A stretch of 64,000 nucleotides of DNA from a virus, in the IMG/VR virus record IMGVR_UViG_3300021185_003522, positions 61,234 to 125,233 of that record; one strand, written 5' to 3'. The notes beneath the pieces were generated by a model that worked only from the letters and a program-made list of their open reading frames with translations, had not been told where the DNA came from and searched no databases. How positions within the stretch are numbered: the stretch's first letter is position 1; each line of letters starts with the position of its first letter. Of the stretch, positions 1-9,804 are shown piece by piece. The translations under genes and the position numbers were made by a program.

Positions 1-3000
1 CTTTGTTTCCATATGTTATCAACTAAAACAGTTTGATTAGCAGTTGATACTTCTTGTGTATCAATTACTGCAATTGTGCTTGGATTAGATAAAAGTTTGC
101 TTTCATCTGTTCTTAATTCAAAATAACTTCTATTTGCATTGGCACCATAGATACCACGTTGTATCGCCCAGTTTTCTCTGATTTCATATTCGGCTTCTTC
201 TTTGCCAAGATAGGCACTCTTGAATTGCTCTGCGGCACCTAATGTGCCTTTTGTGCCTAGAAACTGTGAATACAATCCTGCTTGTGAAATGTCATCTAAG
301 TTTAGATTCTGCATGTACTGTCTTGGACGGAAACCAATTAGTCCTAATCCTAGTAGTGTTGCATCGCTTTCTAAATTAGCAGTATGTATATCATAGTTCT
401 CACGTAGTGCATTTGCTTTAGTAGCAAGGTTTGGTAACAAGCCAGTTTGTATTTGTGAATAGTCGCTTTTAATCCAATCTGCAAATACAAATGTTCCGCT
501 TGGAGCTAGTAGTGTGGTAGCACTCCAATATGCATTTTTATAAAGAACTATCTGTCCTTTTGTATAAGATTGATTTGGCACCCATTCTCTAATGTTATCT
601 TGGTTAAGTATAAAACCCTGAGCGTCTAAGGTACCATTCCAGTCAAAGACAGTATTGCCATTCACTAAAAGTCTATTTTGCCTTGCTCCTGTGATTGGCT
701 GATATATTAAATCGTTGAATATACTTACATTGTCAAATACAATTATATGTTCATATGCAGTAAATCTTGCTAAAAGCAAACTGAAAGTATTATTATTCAA
801 TCCAATTAGTTTTAATTCGTTGCCCAGTCTTTCAACTGCATAATCTTTAGTTGTCATCGGAAGAAAGTTTTGATTTAGAATAATATCATTGATATTTTCA
901 TTTGTTAAACTTTCAACAACTGTATTTGGTTGTTCTAATTTTAGGATATTAGCGGCTGGATTTAAGTTTATAATACTTCCTTCAGTCCAACTCTGGTTTA
1001 CCCAGTATAGAAACTCTTGCGACATCTGTGTCCAATTTATGATATATTCATTTTCTACAGTGTCAAAAGTTAAGCCTTTCTTAGTCAGTAATGCCCCATA
1101 GCTCACTAAAAAGTCAACTACAGCACTTGCATTTGTAAACACATAACCGTATGGTACTTGTCTCACATTCTCGGTAAAACTTTCGGCTATACGAGTTGTT
1201 TGTCCAGCAACTGTTATTGTGCTAAATGTACCAGCATTGGCGCTTTGTAGTATTTCAAAATAAGGCTTTGCAGTTGAGTACCCTGCTACTGCATAACCAC
1301 CGCTGACTCTTTGAACTGTCACTGCCGAATATTGTATTTCTGCTATACTAGGATTTTTATAGAGAAATAGTTCATAACTTTCATCAGGTAATAAAAGACT
1401 GCTGTTTAGACTGTTAGGCGAAGATTTTTCTGAAAATATTTTTAAATAGTTTTGGTCGCTGAATGCCGCCATTCTGTAACATAATCTGACATCCATGTTG
1501 GACAAAGTATCACTTAACAATGTTGTACTATCTAAACCTGTTACTCTATTATAATCAATTATAAAATTTATGTAACTTTTCTTAATTGTATTGTTGCCAT
1601 AAATTTCTATAGTATCAGGATCAATACGGAATCTATTGTTATACAAATATTGACTAAAATCATTATTGTACTTGTATAAATCTCTATCAGCGAATAAACT
1701 AAAATATTGTGCAGGTTTTGTTAACGCTAATAATCTTTGTATAGCAAATGGATATGCACTACTTCTGCGCCACGCAGTTTCGGTTGGTCCCATATCGCCT
1801 GCTACCCAGGATTTAACAAAACTATTTCTGTCATAAGATCCAACTATTGAATCCATCGGCGGTAGTAAATTGCCTTGAGAGTCTGTTGGTAGTGCGTCGA
1901 GTAGTTGTGGTCTTACGTATTCTTTTCTTGTTACATTGCCTGTTGGGTATGCTACAATACCGTTGGCCATATCGCTCCATAATACTGTATTGCCTGATGT
2001 ATATGGTGCTGGACCATAAATTGTTTGCCACCAGGAAGGTTCTTCGGTCAACCCAACCATTTCCCATGGGCGAGTGTGCGGCGAATCAGTATCGTAGAGG
2101 TCAAAGTATATGCCTCTCCAAAATCCAAGCAAGGGTTTTTCAGATAATTTGTTTTCACTTTGACTGTAGTTCCATGTAAATTCGTTATCAGCAATATAGG
2201 TTTGATCTTTATATGGAACTCTATTTTCGCCAACCCACGTTAGAAAACTTGTATTGAGTATTGTCGTTACTTCGCCTAATGTATAATCTGTAGTTCGAAA
2301 CTGCCCAGGTATAACATCAACGGCTTGTAATGGTAATGCATATCGATCATCTGCACTTACCTTGATGTTGTTATAAATTCGTTTTTCAAATTCTAAGAGA
2401 ACATCGTTTCGATAATCACCTTGTTCGAAAGCAACAGTTAAACTTCCGTCGTGACCTTGAATCACGTTGGTTGGCGTCACATAGGTGTTATCTAAAAATT
2501 CGTATGGACGATATATTCCATACAGTCCCATCATACTAGGTGTAGCAGGTACATAACTTCCATAGGTAGTTGCGTACTCATTGATTGTGATAATATCACC
2601 ATCAGCTAGTGTTATTCGATTTGTGTTAATTGTAATACGTGGACCATCTGTAGCAACAGTGTACTCATATCCGTCACCGGTGAGTATTGTTTGTACTCCA
2701 GTGCTTATAGGTGTATAATAAACAAGTATACCTTTATAGTTTGCAGTTGTTAAATCGTAACTGAACAGTGTATCAAAAACTTCAGTTGTTATTGGCGAAA
2801 CTGTATAACTGGTCGTTTGGAATGTTGTTCCGTAAGGGATTGCATCTGTCCAATAGAAAGGACTAATGTCATTTTTTCCTGCATTAATAGCAAGAAGTGT
2901 TTCATCAAGTATTTGTGCAGTAGTTTTATTTTCCCAGTCGTTACTGCCAACATAATCAAGAATTTTCTGTTTTGTTTTTGAATATTCAATAGCGTTGAAC

Positions 3001-5951
3001 TCTATTGCACGAAAAAATTCGTAGTCTCTACCATTGATAAAATTTGTCATCATGGTAAATGGTGAACTGTGTTGCAGTACCAAATCACCATAAGGCACAA
3101 CGTTTCCAAGATCTCTTACATTATTATTTCCGTGTATCTTTCCACGAAAGTTTTCTAAATTCTCACAAATGCTTTCGTAATGTGTACGCAAAGTACCAAG
3201 TGTAAAACTTGGACTGTTTGCATTCATTGCGTTAGATTCAAGATTACTCGGGATAGTATAAAAAGCAACACTACTTGCGAAATCACTTAATACTTGTACT
3301 TCAACAGTAGCACCAGTCACTGGTTGTGTTGCAGGTTGGCCAACAATGTTTTCATTAAAAGTTACAACAGTCACATTATCGCTATTTGTTGCATATGTAT
3401 AGCTAGTAGGAAGTATAAACTTTCCTTCTACATACACCTTTACAGGAATTTTTGATGCATCATTGATTACTTCTATATCCAAAACCAAAGCAGTACCTTG
3501 ATAGGTAAAACTAAAACTTTGTCTTTGTACACTAGTCTCAAAAGATGTTTGCCATCCAAGAAGTTTATCAAATGTGTCTATACTATTATACTGCCTAACT
3601 GTGCCTGTGTCAATCTTTTTATTTTCACTAACAGTTCCATTGACATACACAAAGGAATCAGTGTACAGGTTATTATCAAATACAATGTCACCAACATTAT
3701 TAATTGTAAGATATTTTAATGGTTGATCAATTACAGTATCAGTTGTACCAGTACCAATTGCATAACTAAAAAGTTTTGAACCTTGGAAAGTAGTACTTGG
3801 ATATACTGTCGTGTCGCTAAAACTATAGCCACTACTATCAAATATATCAAACAGTGGTGGTTGATTCACACTATTTTTTTGCTGTGCAGATTGCCAGGTG
3901 GTTCCATTAAACCAGTAGACTTTTCCTTGTTGCGTATTTCCTGAAGTAACTACCACTGTGGTATTAGTATCTATGTCAGGTGTTGTTAGACTTGCTGGTT
4001 GCAAATCAATAACCTGTGTCGTGCTATCGCCAAAGTTAATAAAACTTACAGTATAGATTTTATTACGTACTTCACTATCTAAATCGTTAGCAAAAATTAC
4101 TCTTGACCCAGAAATAAAATTATACCCATCAACACTGTAACCAATAGTACCATTAATATTTGAAAATGCATCAGTTTCAGTAAAATCAATTATATCAATT
4201 GGTGCAGTAGCAATGGTTCCATAGTTAAAAAGTTTTAAATTTTTACGGAATTCAAGTATTGGACGTTTTGCTCTGTTATCATTGTTGATTACCAATGGAA
4301 TTTGATTATAATTTGCAGTTTGTTCCAATACACCAATATGGAACCATCTGTTTCCCCTTGTCCAAGCATTCTGATCAATACTTGCACGATTAATTGTCAT
4401 ATAATCCTGTGCAGTTGGCGCATTATTAGTAGCGTCAAAGTTTCCTTCATCAAAAGGTTTACTATCATAAGGCACAGTAGTGGACACGGTAAAAGTTTCT
4501 GGCGTAATAAAGTCTATTACTGGTAATAATTCAATTGCAGTTCCAACGCCCTCAATATAGTATTCATTGTTTTCATAACTAGAAGGAACAACAGTGCCTA
4601 TAAATTGTACTTTTAAGCCGTTTGTGAATACAACACCATTTGGTGAAGTATATGATGCTTTACCAATTACATCTTCAATGTTTAAATCTGCTGAATTTGC
4701 CTGTTCAACGAGACGTATGATGCCAAAGTTAGTTTCATCGTTTCCGTCTTGGTAATATAGAATATCAAGGTTTGCGGTTATCAATGGTTGGAGTTTAAAT
4801 TTTCCAGATGCATCCTTATACCATGTTTTTCCAGCATTGTCTGTACCGTATTCAATCAAAGTTTTGTTTAAATTAGCTATACTCTGTACTTTTGTAAGTT
4901 CCATAAAAGGACGAAGAGGATCTGCATAGTTAAAGTTTATTATCCATTGTACTAACTGATTCTCATCTCCAGTTATAGGATCAGTATCACTAAAGACACT
5001 ATCATCAAATCCTTGACTGTCAAAAGGTTCTTCGTTAGCCCAACCTGTAGATTGTCCTCCAACAAAAATTAATGTGCGATTTTGTAAATCAGTGATACCG
5101 TCAATTCCATCAGGATTATCCTCAAGAAATACATCAACGTACTGGTTATTAATTTGATTAAAGTTAAGTGTATTCTCAACTAAATCAGTAGATCCAATAT
5201 CTGCTAGTGTAAAGAAAAAGTTTTGATCAGTTTTACTTGGCACTGTAAATTGAACAGTACCTACATCGTCGCCATTATTAGTTACGCCAAGAACATCTCG
5301 GGAACTCTGATTTGGTTGTTGTGGTAGCGTACCCGATGTGCCAGGCACACTTTGTATAAAATATGGATGCCCGCTTGCGTTTACATTAAATGTATACCCT
5401 CCTTGCCTTACAAGAGTAAGAGTTGGTAATGCACCTGCTTCTCCTGAAAACGTGTATCCATTTTGCGTATAAGCAACATCAAAAATATCTGTTAAGGGAA
5501 CTGCATTAGAAAACACATCAACGCTGTTAGGTCCTTCAGGCACCCAATAATATTGGCTGAAATTTATATATTTGTCGTAATCTACAAAAGGATCAAAACT
5601 ATAATGTTCGCTATCAAATAACCTGTTATCTTTTATTGTGTTTGCACCTTGTAGGTTCAAACTATCAATAATTCCAGGATAGGTTATTGCATCTACGACT
5701 TTACCTGTATCAGGAGATACTTGAACTACACCAGGTTCTAATTGATAATTAGCACGAGTAGCAGTTGGTTCTAAGATATAATTGTCAGTGGCTGTTACGC
5801 CAGGACCAATCTTTCGACCAATATATCCTTCTGTTGGTTTCAATTTAGGATTTTGTGTAAGTTGGTCTAATGTACTACGTAACAACTGCTTGTTTGCAGG
5901 TGTTTGAAAAACTTCAGGTAAAAAATCTTCTGAGCGTATACGCTTCGCCAT
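1..5951 (-). CDS. Giant virion structural protein, C-terminus outside window
   Basis: This is the largest reading frame here. The minus frame starts at an ATG at 5951, one base after the gp6 stop, and is still open at base 1, so at least 1983 codons are present and the C-terminus is missing. I translated the start (MAKRIRSEDFLPEVFQ...), a stretch near 3000 and the last 60 bases, and all are open and protein-like. It lies directly downstream of gp6, the place of T4 gene 7, so a baseplate wedge or other large tail structural role is likely by position. I recognise no domain. It presumably shares the gp6 late transcript, since there is no room for its own promoter. Confidence 0.8.
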   Translation of the reverse strand, partial: MAKRIRSEDFLPEVFQTPANKQLLRSTLDQLTQNPKLKPTEGYIGRKIGPGVTATDNYILEPTATRANYQLEPGVVQVSPDTGKVVDAITYPGIIDSLNLQGANTIKDNRLFDSEHYSFDPFVDYDKYINFSQYYWVPEGPNSVDVFSNAVPLTDIFDVAYTQNGYTFSGEAGALPTLTLVRQGGYTFNVNASGHPYFIQSVPGTSGTLPQQPNQSSRDVLGVTNNGDDVGTVQFTVPSKTDQNFFFTLADIGSTDLVENTLNFNQINNQYVDVFLEDNPDGIDGITDLQNRTLIFVGGQSTGWANEEPFDSQGFDDSVFSDTDPITGDENQLVQWIINFNYADPLRPFMELTKVQSIANLNKTLIEYGTDNAGKTWYKDASGKFKLQPLITANLDILYYQDGNDETNFGIIRLVEQANSADLNIEDVIGKASYTSPNGVVFTNGLKVQFIGTVVPSSYENNEYYIEGVGTAIELLPVIDFITPETFTVSTTVPYDSKPFDEGNFDATNNAPTAQDYMTINRASIDQNAWTRGNRWFHIGVLEQTANYNQIPLVINNDNRAKRPILEFRKNLKLFNYGTIATAPIDIIDFTETDAFSNINGTIGYSVDGYNFISGSRVIFANDLDSEVRNKIYTVSFINFGDSTTQVIDLQPASLTTPDIDTNTTVVVTSGNTQQGKVYWFNGTTWQSAQQKNSVNQPPLFDIFDSSGYSFSDTTVYPSTTFQGSKLFSYAIGTGTTDTVIDQPLKYLTINNVGDIVFDNNLYTDSFVYVNGTVSENKKIDTGTVRQYNSIDTFDKLLGWQTSFETSVQRQSFSFTYQGTALVLDIEVINDASKIPVKVYVEGKFILPTSYTYATNSDNVTVVTFNENIVGQPATQPVTGATVEVQVLSDFASSVAFYTIPSNLESNAMNANSPSFTLGTLRTHYESICENLENFRGKIHGNNNVRDLGNVVPYGDLVLQHSSPFTMMTNFINGRDYEFFRAIEFNAIEYSKTKQKILDYVGSNDWENKTTAQILDETLLAINAGKNDISPFYWTDAIPYGTTFQTTSYTVSPITTEVFDTLFSYDLTTANYKGILVYYTPISTGVQTILTGDGYEYTVATDGPRITINTNRITLADGDIITINEYATTYGSYVPATPSMMGLYGIYRPYEFLDNTYVTPTNVIQGHDGSLTVAFEQGDYRNDVLLEFEKRIYNNIKVSADDRYALPLQAVDVIPGQFRTTDYTLGEVTTILNTSFLTWVGENRVPYKDQTYIADNEFTWNYSQSENKLSEKPLLGFWRGIYFDLYDTDSPHTRPWEMVGLTEEPSWWQTIYGPAPYTSGNTVLWSDMANGIVAYPTGNVTRKEYVRPQLLDALPTDSQGNLLPPMDSIVGSYDRNSFVKSWVAGDMGPTETAWRRSSAYPFAIQRLLALTKPAQYFSLFADRDLYKYNNDFSQYLYNNRFRIDPDTIEIYGNNTIKKSYINFIIDYNRVTGLDSTTLLSDTLSNMDVRLCYRMAAFSDQNYLKIFSEKSSPNSLNSSLLLPDESYELFLYKNPSIAEIQYSAVTVQRVSGGYAVAGYSTAKPYFEILQSANAGTFSTITVAGQTTRIAESFTENVRQVPYGYVFTNASAVVDFLVSYGALLTKKGLTFDTVENEYIINWTQMSQEFLYWVNQSWTEGSIINLNPAANILKLEQPNTVVESLTNENINDIILNQNFLPMTTKDYAVERLGNELKLIGLNNNTFSLLLARFTAYEHIIVFDNVSIFNDLIYQPITGARQNRLLVNGNTVFDWNGTLDAQGFILNQDNIREWVPNQSYTKGQIVLYKNAYWSATTLLAPSGTFVFADWIKSDYSQIQTGLLPNLATKANALRENYDIHTANLESDATLLGLGLIGFRPRQYMQNLNLDDISQAGLYSQFLGTKGTLGAAEQFKSAYLGKEEAEYEIRENWAIQRGIYGANANRSYFELRTDESKLLSNPSTIAVIDTQEVSTANQTVLVDNIWKQ

Positions 5952-5952
5952 A

Positions 5953-8900
5953 CTAGATCACTCCGCTATTTGATGCGGTACGTAGTTGACTACTTGTTAA
6001 TGCATCTATAACTTCTATATCATTAACTGTGGCCGCATTTACAAAAATTTCATTTGATTGTGAACGTATTTCGTACAGATCACCAAACGATTTAAGAGGA
6101 TCAGTTGGTACAAGTACCACTGTGCTTATAATGCTTCCTAGCTGATCATGTAAATATGCACTAAGTTCAGAGAAAAAGAAAGTATCTCCAAAATCCCAAT
6201 TTTCAATTGTAAAGTAGGAATTCATTGCAGACACGACCTGGCTTTTTATCTCGCTTATACTTGCCGTGCTCTGAGGATTCTTCACACATTTTATTGTTGC
6301 TCTTAACTCTTCAGATGCTTTTGTACCAAATAATGGTTTGAATGTCACACTATTAAGAATAATATTATCACTTATCATTTTGTACTTGTTAAGTGTACTA
6401 TATGCAGTAGTAAGTTCGTCAATTGTAGGTTGTGCAGGCTGGACTACAGTTCCGGTACTATCTCTTGCATAGTTTTGATAAGCAATATAGTAGGATTGGG
6501 TTACAAGAAAAATATCAATAATATTTGTTGTTCCTGGATCTATACGTCTGCTTAACGGTGCGTTATGTCGATACTGAAAATATAGTCCTTGTCTGCCAAC
6601 ATATGTTTGGTATCCTACAACTTCAGTAATAGTTCGTACTCCATCATATGCAACTGTTAATTGATAAAATTTCTTATCAGTGTATGCATAAAATACTTGT
6701 TTGTCTGGATATTCACTTTTTACTAATTCAATTGAGTCTTTAGTAGCAAGTGAACCAATTACTACTCCAGCCGCAAGTGGCAAATATCTTTCCAAGTTGT
6801 CAAAGTCAATTGTTTGTTGTAAGTATATTCTTTTTGTATTTGGGTTTACTGTTGGAGCAACCAATGTTTGAAAATAATCTGGATTGTCAGGTATGCCATC
6901 ATTGTCAGAATCTTTATAACTTATTCTTACTTTGAAGTCGTCAATAAAACCATCAGTTTCAACAGGTTGATCAATGATATCTAACACTTCATCGCTGTTA
7001 AGCGTAGAACTTGTATCTGGTTTATTATTAGTTTTAAGTACATTTATAAAATCGTTTATCACTGTGCCTGTTTTTGGATCATATACTTTCTGTGTGCCGT
7101 CATAAAAGAAACGTGTCTCAAGCACACTAGCCCAAAACCGTTGTAAACTACGAGAACTAACTGTGTATGTTACACCATCAGTTTCAAATGCAACCAACCA
7201 TGAATTATCTAAGCCTGTTCCTGTGGTATTCTGTGCATATGCAAGACTAAATGTAGTGGCAGAATTTAAATTAGTTGACGTAATCACATACCACGATCCT
7301 GTTAAATTATCATATCCAATTCCAAAGTTTCTGTATAGCTCAATGTTTTCACGAATTGTTGTTTCAATTGAAGTTGGCAAATTAGTAACGAAGTTTGGAA
7401 TAACCTCAGTTGGAATTGCATTTGTAGGAATAAAATTGTTTAGTGTAACTGGTCCAGTACCGTCAGCGTTGTTTCCAGTTCCAAAGTTTGTACCGTCAAG
7501 TTCTAATGCAGTTACAGTTGCCCATAGTACTGTTTTATCTCCAGGCAACGTTGGTGATCCAACTGCTAGTCTATTTGTGGCAGTAAAATATTGTCCTGCA
7601 GGCGGTGTAAATTTAACTAGTCCACCATTTGCAATATATTGTTTATTATCACTTGCTTGAGGCCCAACCGGTGCTGGCGCATTACTAGCTACAAATCTAA
7701 AAAATCCAGTTGTTTCATTGTTACTGGTTGTGCTCTGACTCCAATTCAAATTCAGTATTGCTAGGTCCGGACGAGTAAAGTTTTCATAATAAAACTCTTG
7801 CATACCTCTACTTGCAAGGACGGGCTCAACTTGATTTACAATCACGTCTGTAATATCATTTTGATCAATATAGGTAAATGTAAAACTTGGCACTGCGGTA
7901 TTTTCATAAATCATACCATCTGATGCAAAAACATTTGTACTTGAATATTTTCCAGTAATATCTACAAGATCCAAGTATCTACTAGTACCAATTGAGCTGC
8001 GATTCAGAGCCTTGGACTTGATTATAGTTGAATAAAGTGTATATGGAAAATTGTTGTAGTCTTCACCGTTGACCATTCTGTCTTGTGTGTAATATCTTGC
8101 AGGAGCACGTTGCTTTATGTCATTGATATTTTCTCTATTGGTGGCATTGCTTATTGGTGTAGTTAATGCACATGTAAGACTAAGTGTTTCGTTTCGTCCT
8201 GATCTACTTACATAACCGATACTAATGGTTACGTTTTGCATTTCGTCTGGGTTGATTATATATGCTAACCCGTTTGATGAACGAACATATGTTCTAAAAT
8301 TACCAACTGGAATAGAACTGAAAACTCCATCTCCAAAGTTTAAGTTAATTTGATCATTGGTTCGTGAACTAATACTATAATACCTACGTTGTTCTGGCGT
8401 TAATTCTTCTACTGCACCAGTATAGATGTTATCAACTTTTGACCATTCGTTTTGTATATTGCCGTCGGCATCTAGTTGATATAACCATGTATCTGTATTA
8501 TTGACTCCTTCAATATTAACATTTACTACTCTGTTAGAAATTCTCTCGCCTAAATTAAAATCTAAGTCTTGCAAACTTCCTTGCTTGAACAAGAAAAAGT
8601 ATCCAGTATTTGCACTAGCATACCCTTGATAGTCGTTACGATAAAGAATATTTAAAGGACCATTTGGTTGTGGTGACGGTTCGTATATAAAATCTTCGTT
8701 TTGAGAGGTTCCACTTACGGCTTCAAACGCCATGCTAGTACCATTTACTGTATTAGTAAACGGTATTACTGGTAAAAACCCTTGTATTAAATTAATTGTG
8801 TATTCATCTGTTTTTACACCAAGAAGTGTTTGTGTATTGCCCGGTACTCCAAACCGTTGACTATTTGTAAGTGTACTGTTGACGATAACTGTAAATTGTT

Positions 8901-9360
8901 CTAACCAGTTTGCGTTTGTTGTATCATTCCAGTTAACTGTAATATTTGAAAGGTTTGCACCAGTAAAATCTACCACACCTTCAGTTGTACTAATACTTTG
9001 TACTTTTAAAAATCCTTCTGCGGCGGTATTTCGTTTTGGTGTGTAACTTACTAGTTCCGCTAATCTGTTGACACTATCTCGTCTTTCAGCAGTGTCTATA
9101 AAATTTTCTCTAGTGTTTAAATCATTTCTGAAACTACCTGCTTGGCCCATAAATGCCATAACATCAAGCAGTGCTATGAATTCACTTGACTCTATATAGT
9201 CGTTGAAACTTTCTGGGTAGTACAAACGAATATAATCAATAAAAGTTTTACGCAGTGTTTCAAAATCGTAACTTTGAAAGTCTGCTTCACGATAGGTTTG
9301 ATAGATTCTTTTCCAATCTTCAACACCAAATATACTAGTTTGTCGTGTAGTTTTAGCCAT
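5953..9360 (-). CDS. gp6: Baseplate wedge protein gp6
   Basis: A protein of 1135 residues placed immediately after gp25, the same order as T4 25-6. T4 gp6 forms the wedge ring that links baseplate sectors and triggers sheath contraction. The N-terminal 100 residues, with the DFESYDFETLRKTFIDYIRLYYPE-type segment and the SSEFIALLDVMAFMGQ segment, are typical of gp6/gpJ-like wedge proteins. The C-terminal 150 residues (ITEV..., NYFTIENWDFGDTFFFSELSAYLHDQ-like) also fit the family. It is much longer than T4 gp6 (660 residues), with the extra length in the middle. The start has an AAGGA ribosome site and a late promoter motif 18 bases upstream. Confidence 0.88.
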   Translation of the reverse strand: MAKTTRQTSIFGVEDWKRIYQTYREADFQSYDFETLRKTFIDYIRLYYPESFNDYIESSEFIALLDVMAFMGQAGSFRNDLNTRENFIDTAERRDSVNRLAELVSYTPKRNTAAEGFLKVQSISTTEGVVDFTGANLSNITVNWNDTTNANWLEQFTVIVNSTLTNSQRFGVPGNTQTLLGVKTDEYTINLIQGFLPVIPFTNTVNGTSMAFEAVSGTSQNEDFIYEPSPQPNGPLNILYRNDYQGYASANTGYFFLFKQGSLQDLDFNLGERISNRVVNVNIEGVNNTDTWLYQLDADGNIQNEWSKVDNIYTGAVEELTPEQRRYYSISSRTNDQINLNFGDGVFSSIPVGNFRTYVRSSNGLAYIINPDEMQNVTISIGYVSRSGRNETLSLTCALTTPISNATNRENINDIKQRAPARYYTQDRMVNGEDYNNFPYTLYSTIIKSKALNRSSIGTSRYLDLVDITGKYSSTNVFASDGMIYENTAVPSFTFTYIDQNDITDVIVNQVEPVLASRGMQEFYYENFTRPDLAILNLNWSQSTTSNNETTGFFRFVASNAPAPVGPQASDNKQYIANGGLVKFTPPAGQYFTATNRLAVGSPTLPGDKTVLWATVTALELDGTNFGTGNNADGTGPVTLNNFIPTNAIPTEVIPNFVTNLPTSIETTIRENIELYRNFGIGYDNLTGSWYVITSTNLNSATTFSLAYAQNTTGTGLDNSWLVAFETDGVTYTVSSRSLQRFWASVLETRFFYDGTQKVYDPKTGTVINDFINVLKTNNKPDTSSTLNSDEVLDIIDQPVETDGFIDDFKVRISYKDSDNDGIPDNPDYFQTLVAPTVNPNTKRIYLQQTIDFDNLERYLPLAAGVVIGSLATKDSIELVKSEYPDKQVFYAYTDKKFYQLTVAYDGVRTITEVVGYQTYVGRQGLYFQYRHNAPLSRRIDPGTTNIIDIFLVTQSYYIAYQNYARDSTGTVVQPAQPTIDELTTAYSTLNKYKMISDNIILNSVTFKPLFGTKASEELRATIKCVKNPQSTASISEIKSQVVSAMNSYFTIENWDFGDTFFFSELSAYLHDQLGSIISTVVLVPTDPLKSFGDLYEIRSQSNEIFVNAATVNDIEVIDALTSSQLRTASNSGVI

Positions 9361-9378
9361 AGTATTTTCCTTACCATG

Positions 9379-9386
9379 TATTTATG
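9379..9386 (-). promoter_or_regulatory. Late promoter motif before gp6
   Basis: Minus-strand CATAAATA, one base off the T4 late consensus TATAAATA, 18 bases upstream of the gp6 ATG and followed by an AAGGA ribosome site. Confidence 0.75.
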
Positions 9387-9411
9387 AAAAGAATTAACTG
9401 GGTAGTTTATA

Positions 9412-9792
9412 CTAAACGTCTGAAAACGCTGCTCTTTGTTTTTGTTGATCAAAAAAGACCCGTAGTAGTTCAGAATCTTGTCCTTGAACAGTTTGTAATT
9501 CGAGCTCAAGAAGTATGCCATTTTCTTGTGGAAATACATTAAGTTCGACTATTTCAACTCTTGGATCTTGTGCAATAATTCTTTGAATTTCTTCTGTGAT
9601 TGCTCGAGTTGTTGTAGCACTTTGTGGTTCGTATATAAGACTCCACATGCTTGTGCCTACATTAGGACGGCCTGGCATTTCACCTTGACGTATGTTTAAC
9701 GCATTAAGAGTGTCACGTTTAATTAGATCAAAATCAGTTACTGTGTAACTTTTATATTTGTCTATGGTACTGTATCCGATAAATGTTGCCAT
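9412..9792 (-). CDS. gp25: Baseplate wedge protein gp25
   Basis: A 126-residue protein of the gp25 family, the lysozyme-like-fold wedge subunit that joins gp6 and nucleates sheath assembly in T4 and related contractile machines. The family pattern is visible: FDLIKRDTLNALNIRQGEMPGRPNVGTS-type N-terminal half, an acidic EEIQRIIAQDPRVEI helix/strand and an alternating C-terminal strand region. Length matches T4 gp25 (132). It sits between the gp5-like gene and gp6, in the expected order. No ribosome site is visible; a late promoter motif ends four bases before the ATG, so the message may be leaderless or translated by coupling from upstream. Confidence 0.92.
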   Translation of the reverse strand: MATFIGYSTIDKYKSYTVTDFDLIKRDTLNALNIRQGEMPGRPNVGTSMWSLIYEPQSATTTRAITEEIQRIIAQDPRVEIVELNVFPQENGILLELELQTVQGQDSELLRVFFDQQKQRAAFSDV

Positions 9793-9796
9793 ACTG

Positions 9797-9804
9797 TATT
9801 TATG
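9797..9804 (-). promoter_or_regulatory. Late promoter motif before gp25
   Basis: Minus-strand CATAAATA overlapping the end of the gp5-like gene. The expected transcription start, about six bases downstream, falls on the gp25 ATG. Confidence 0.65.

Noticed and set aside
1831-3719. Small frames on both strands inside the giant structural gene
   Set aside because: They lie in other frames of a single continuous minus-strand gene and show no ribosome site or protein-like composition.
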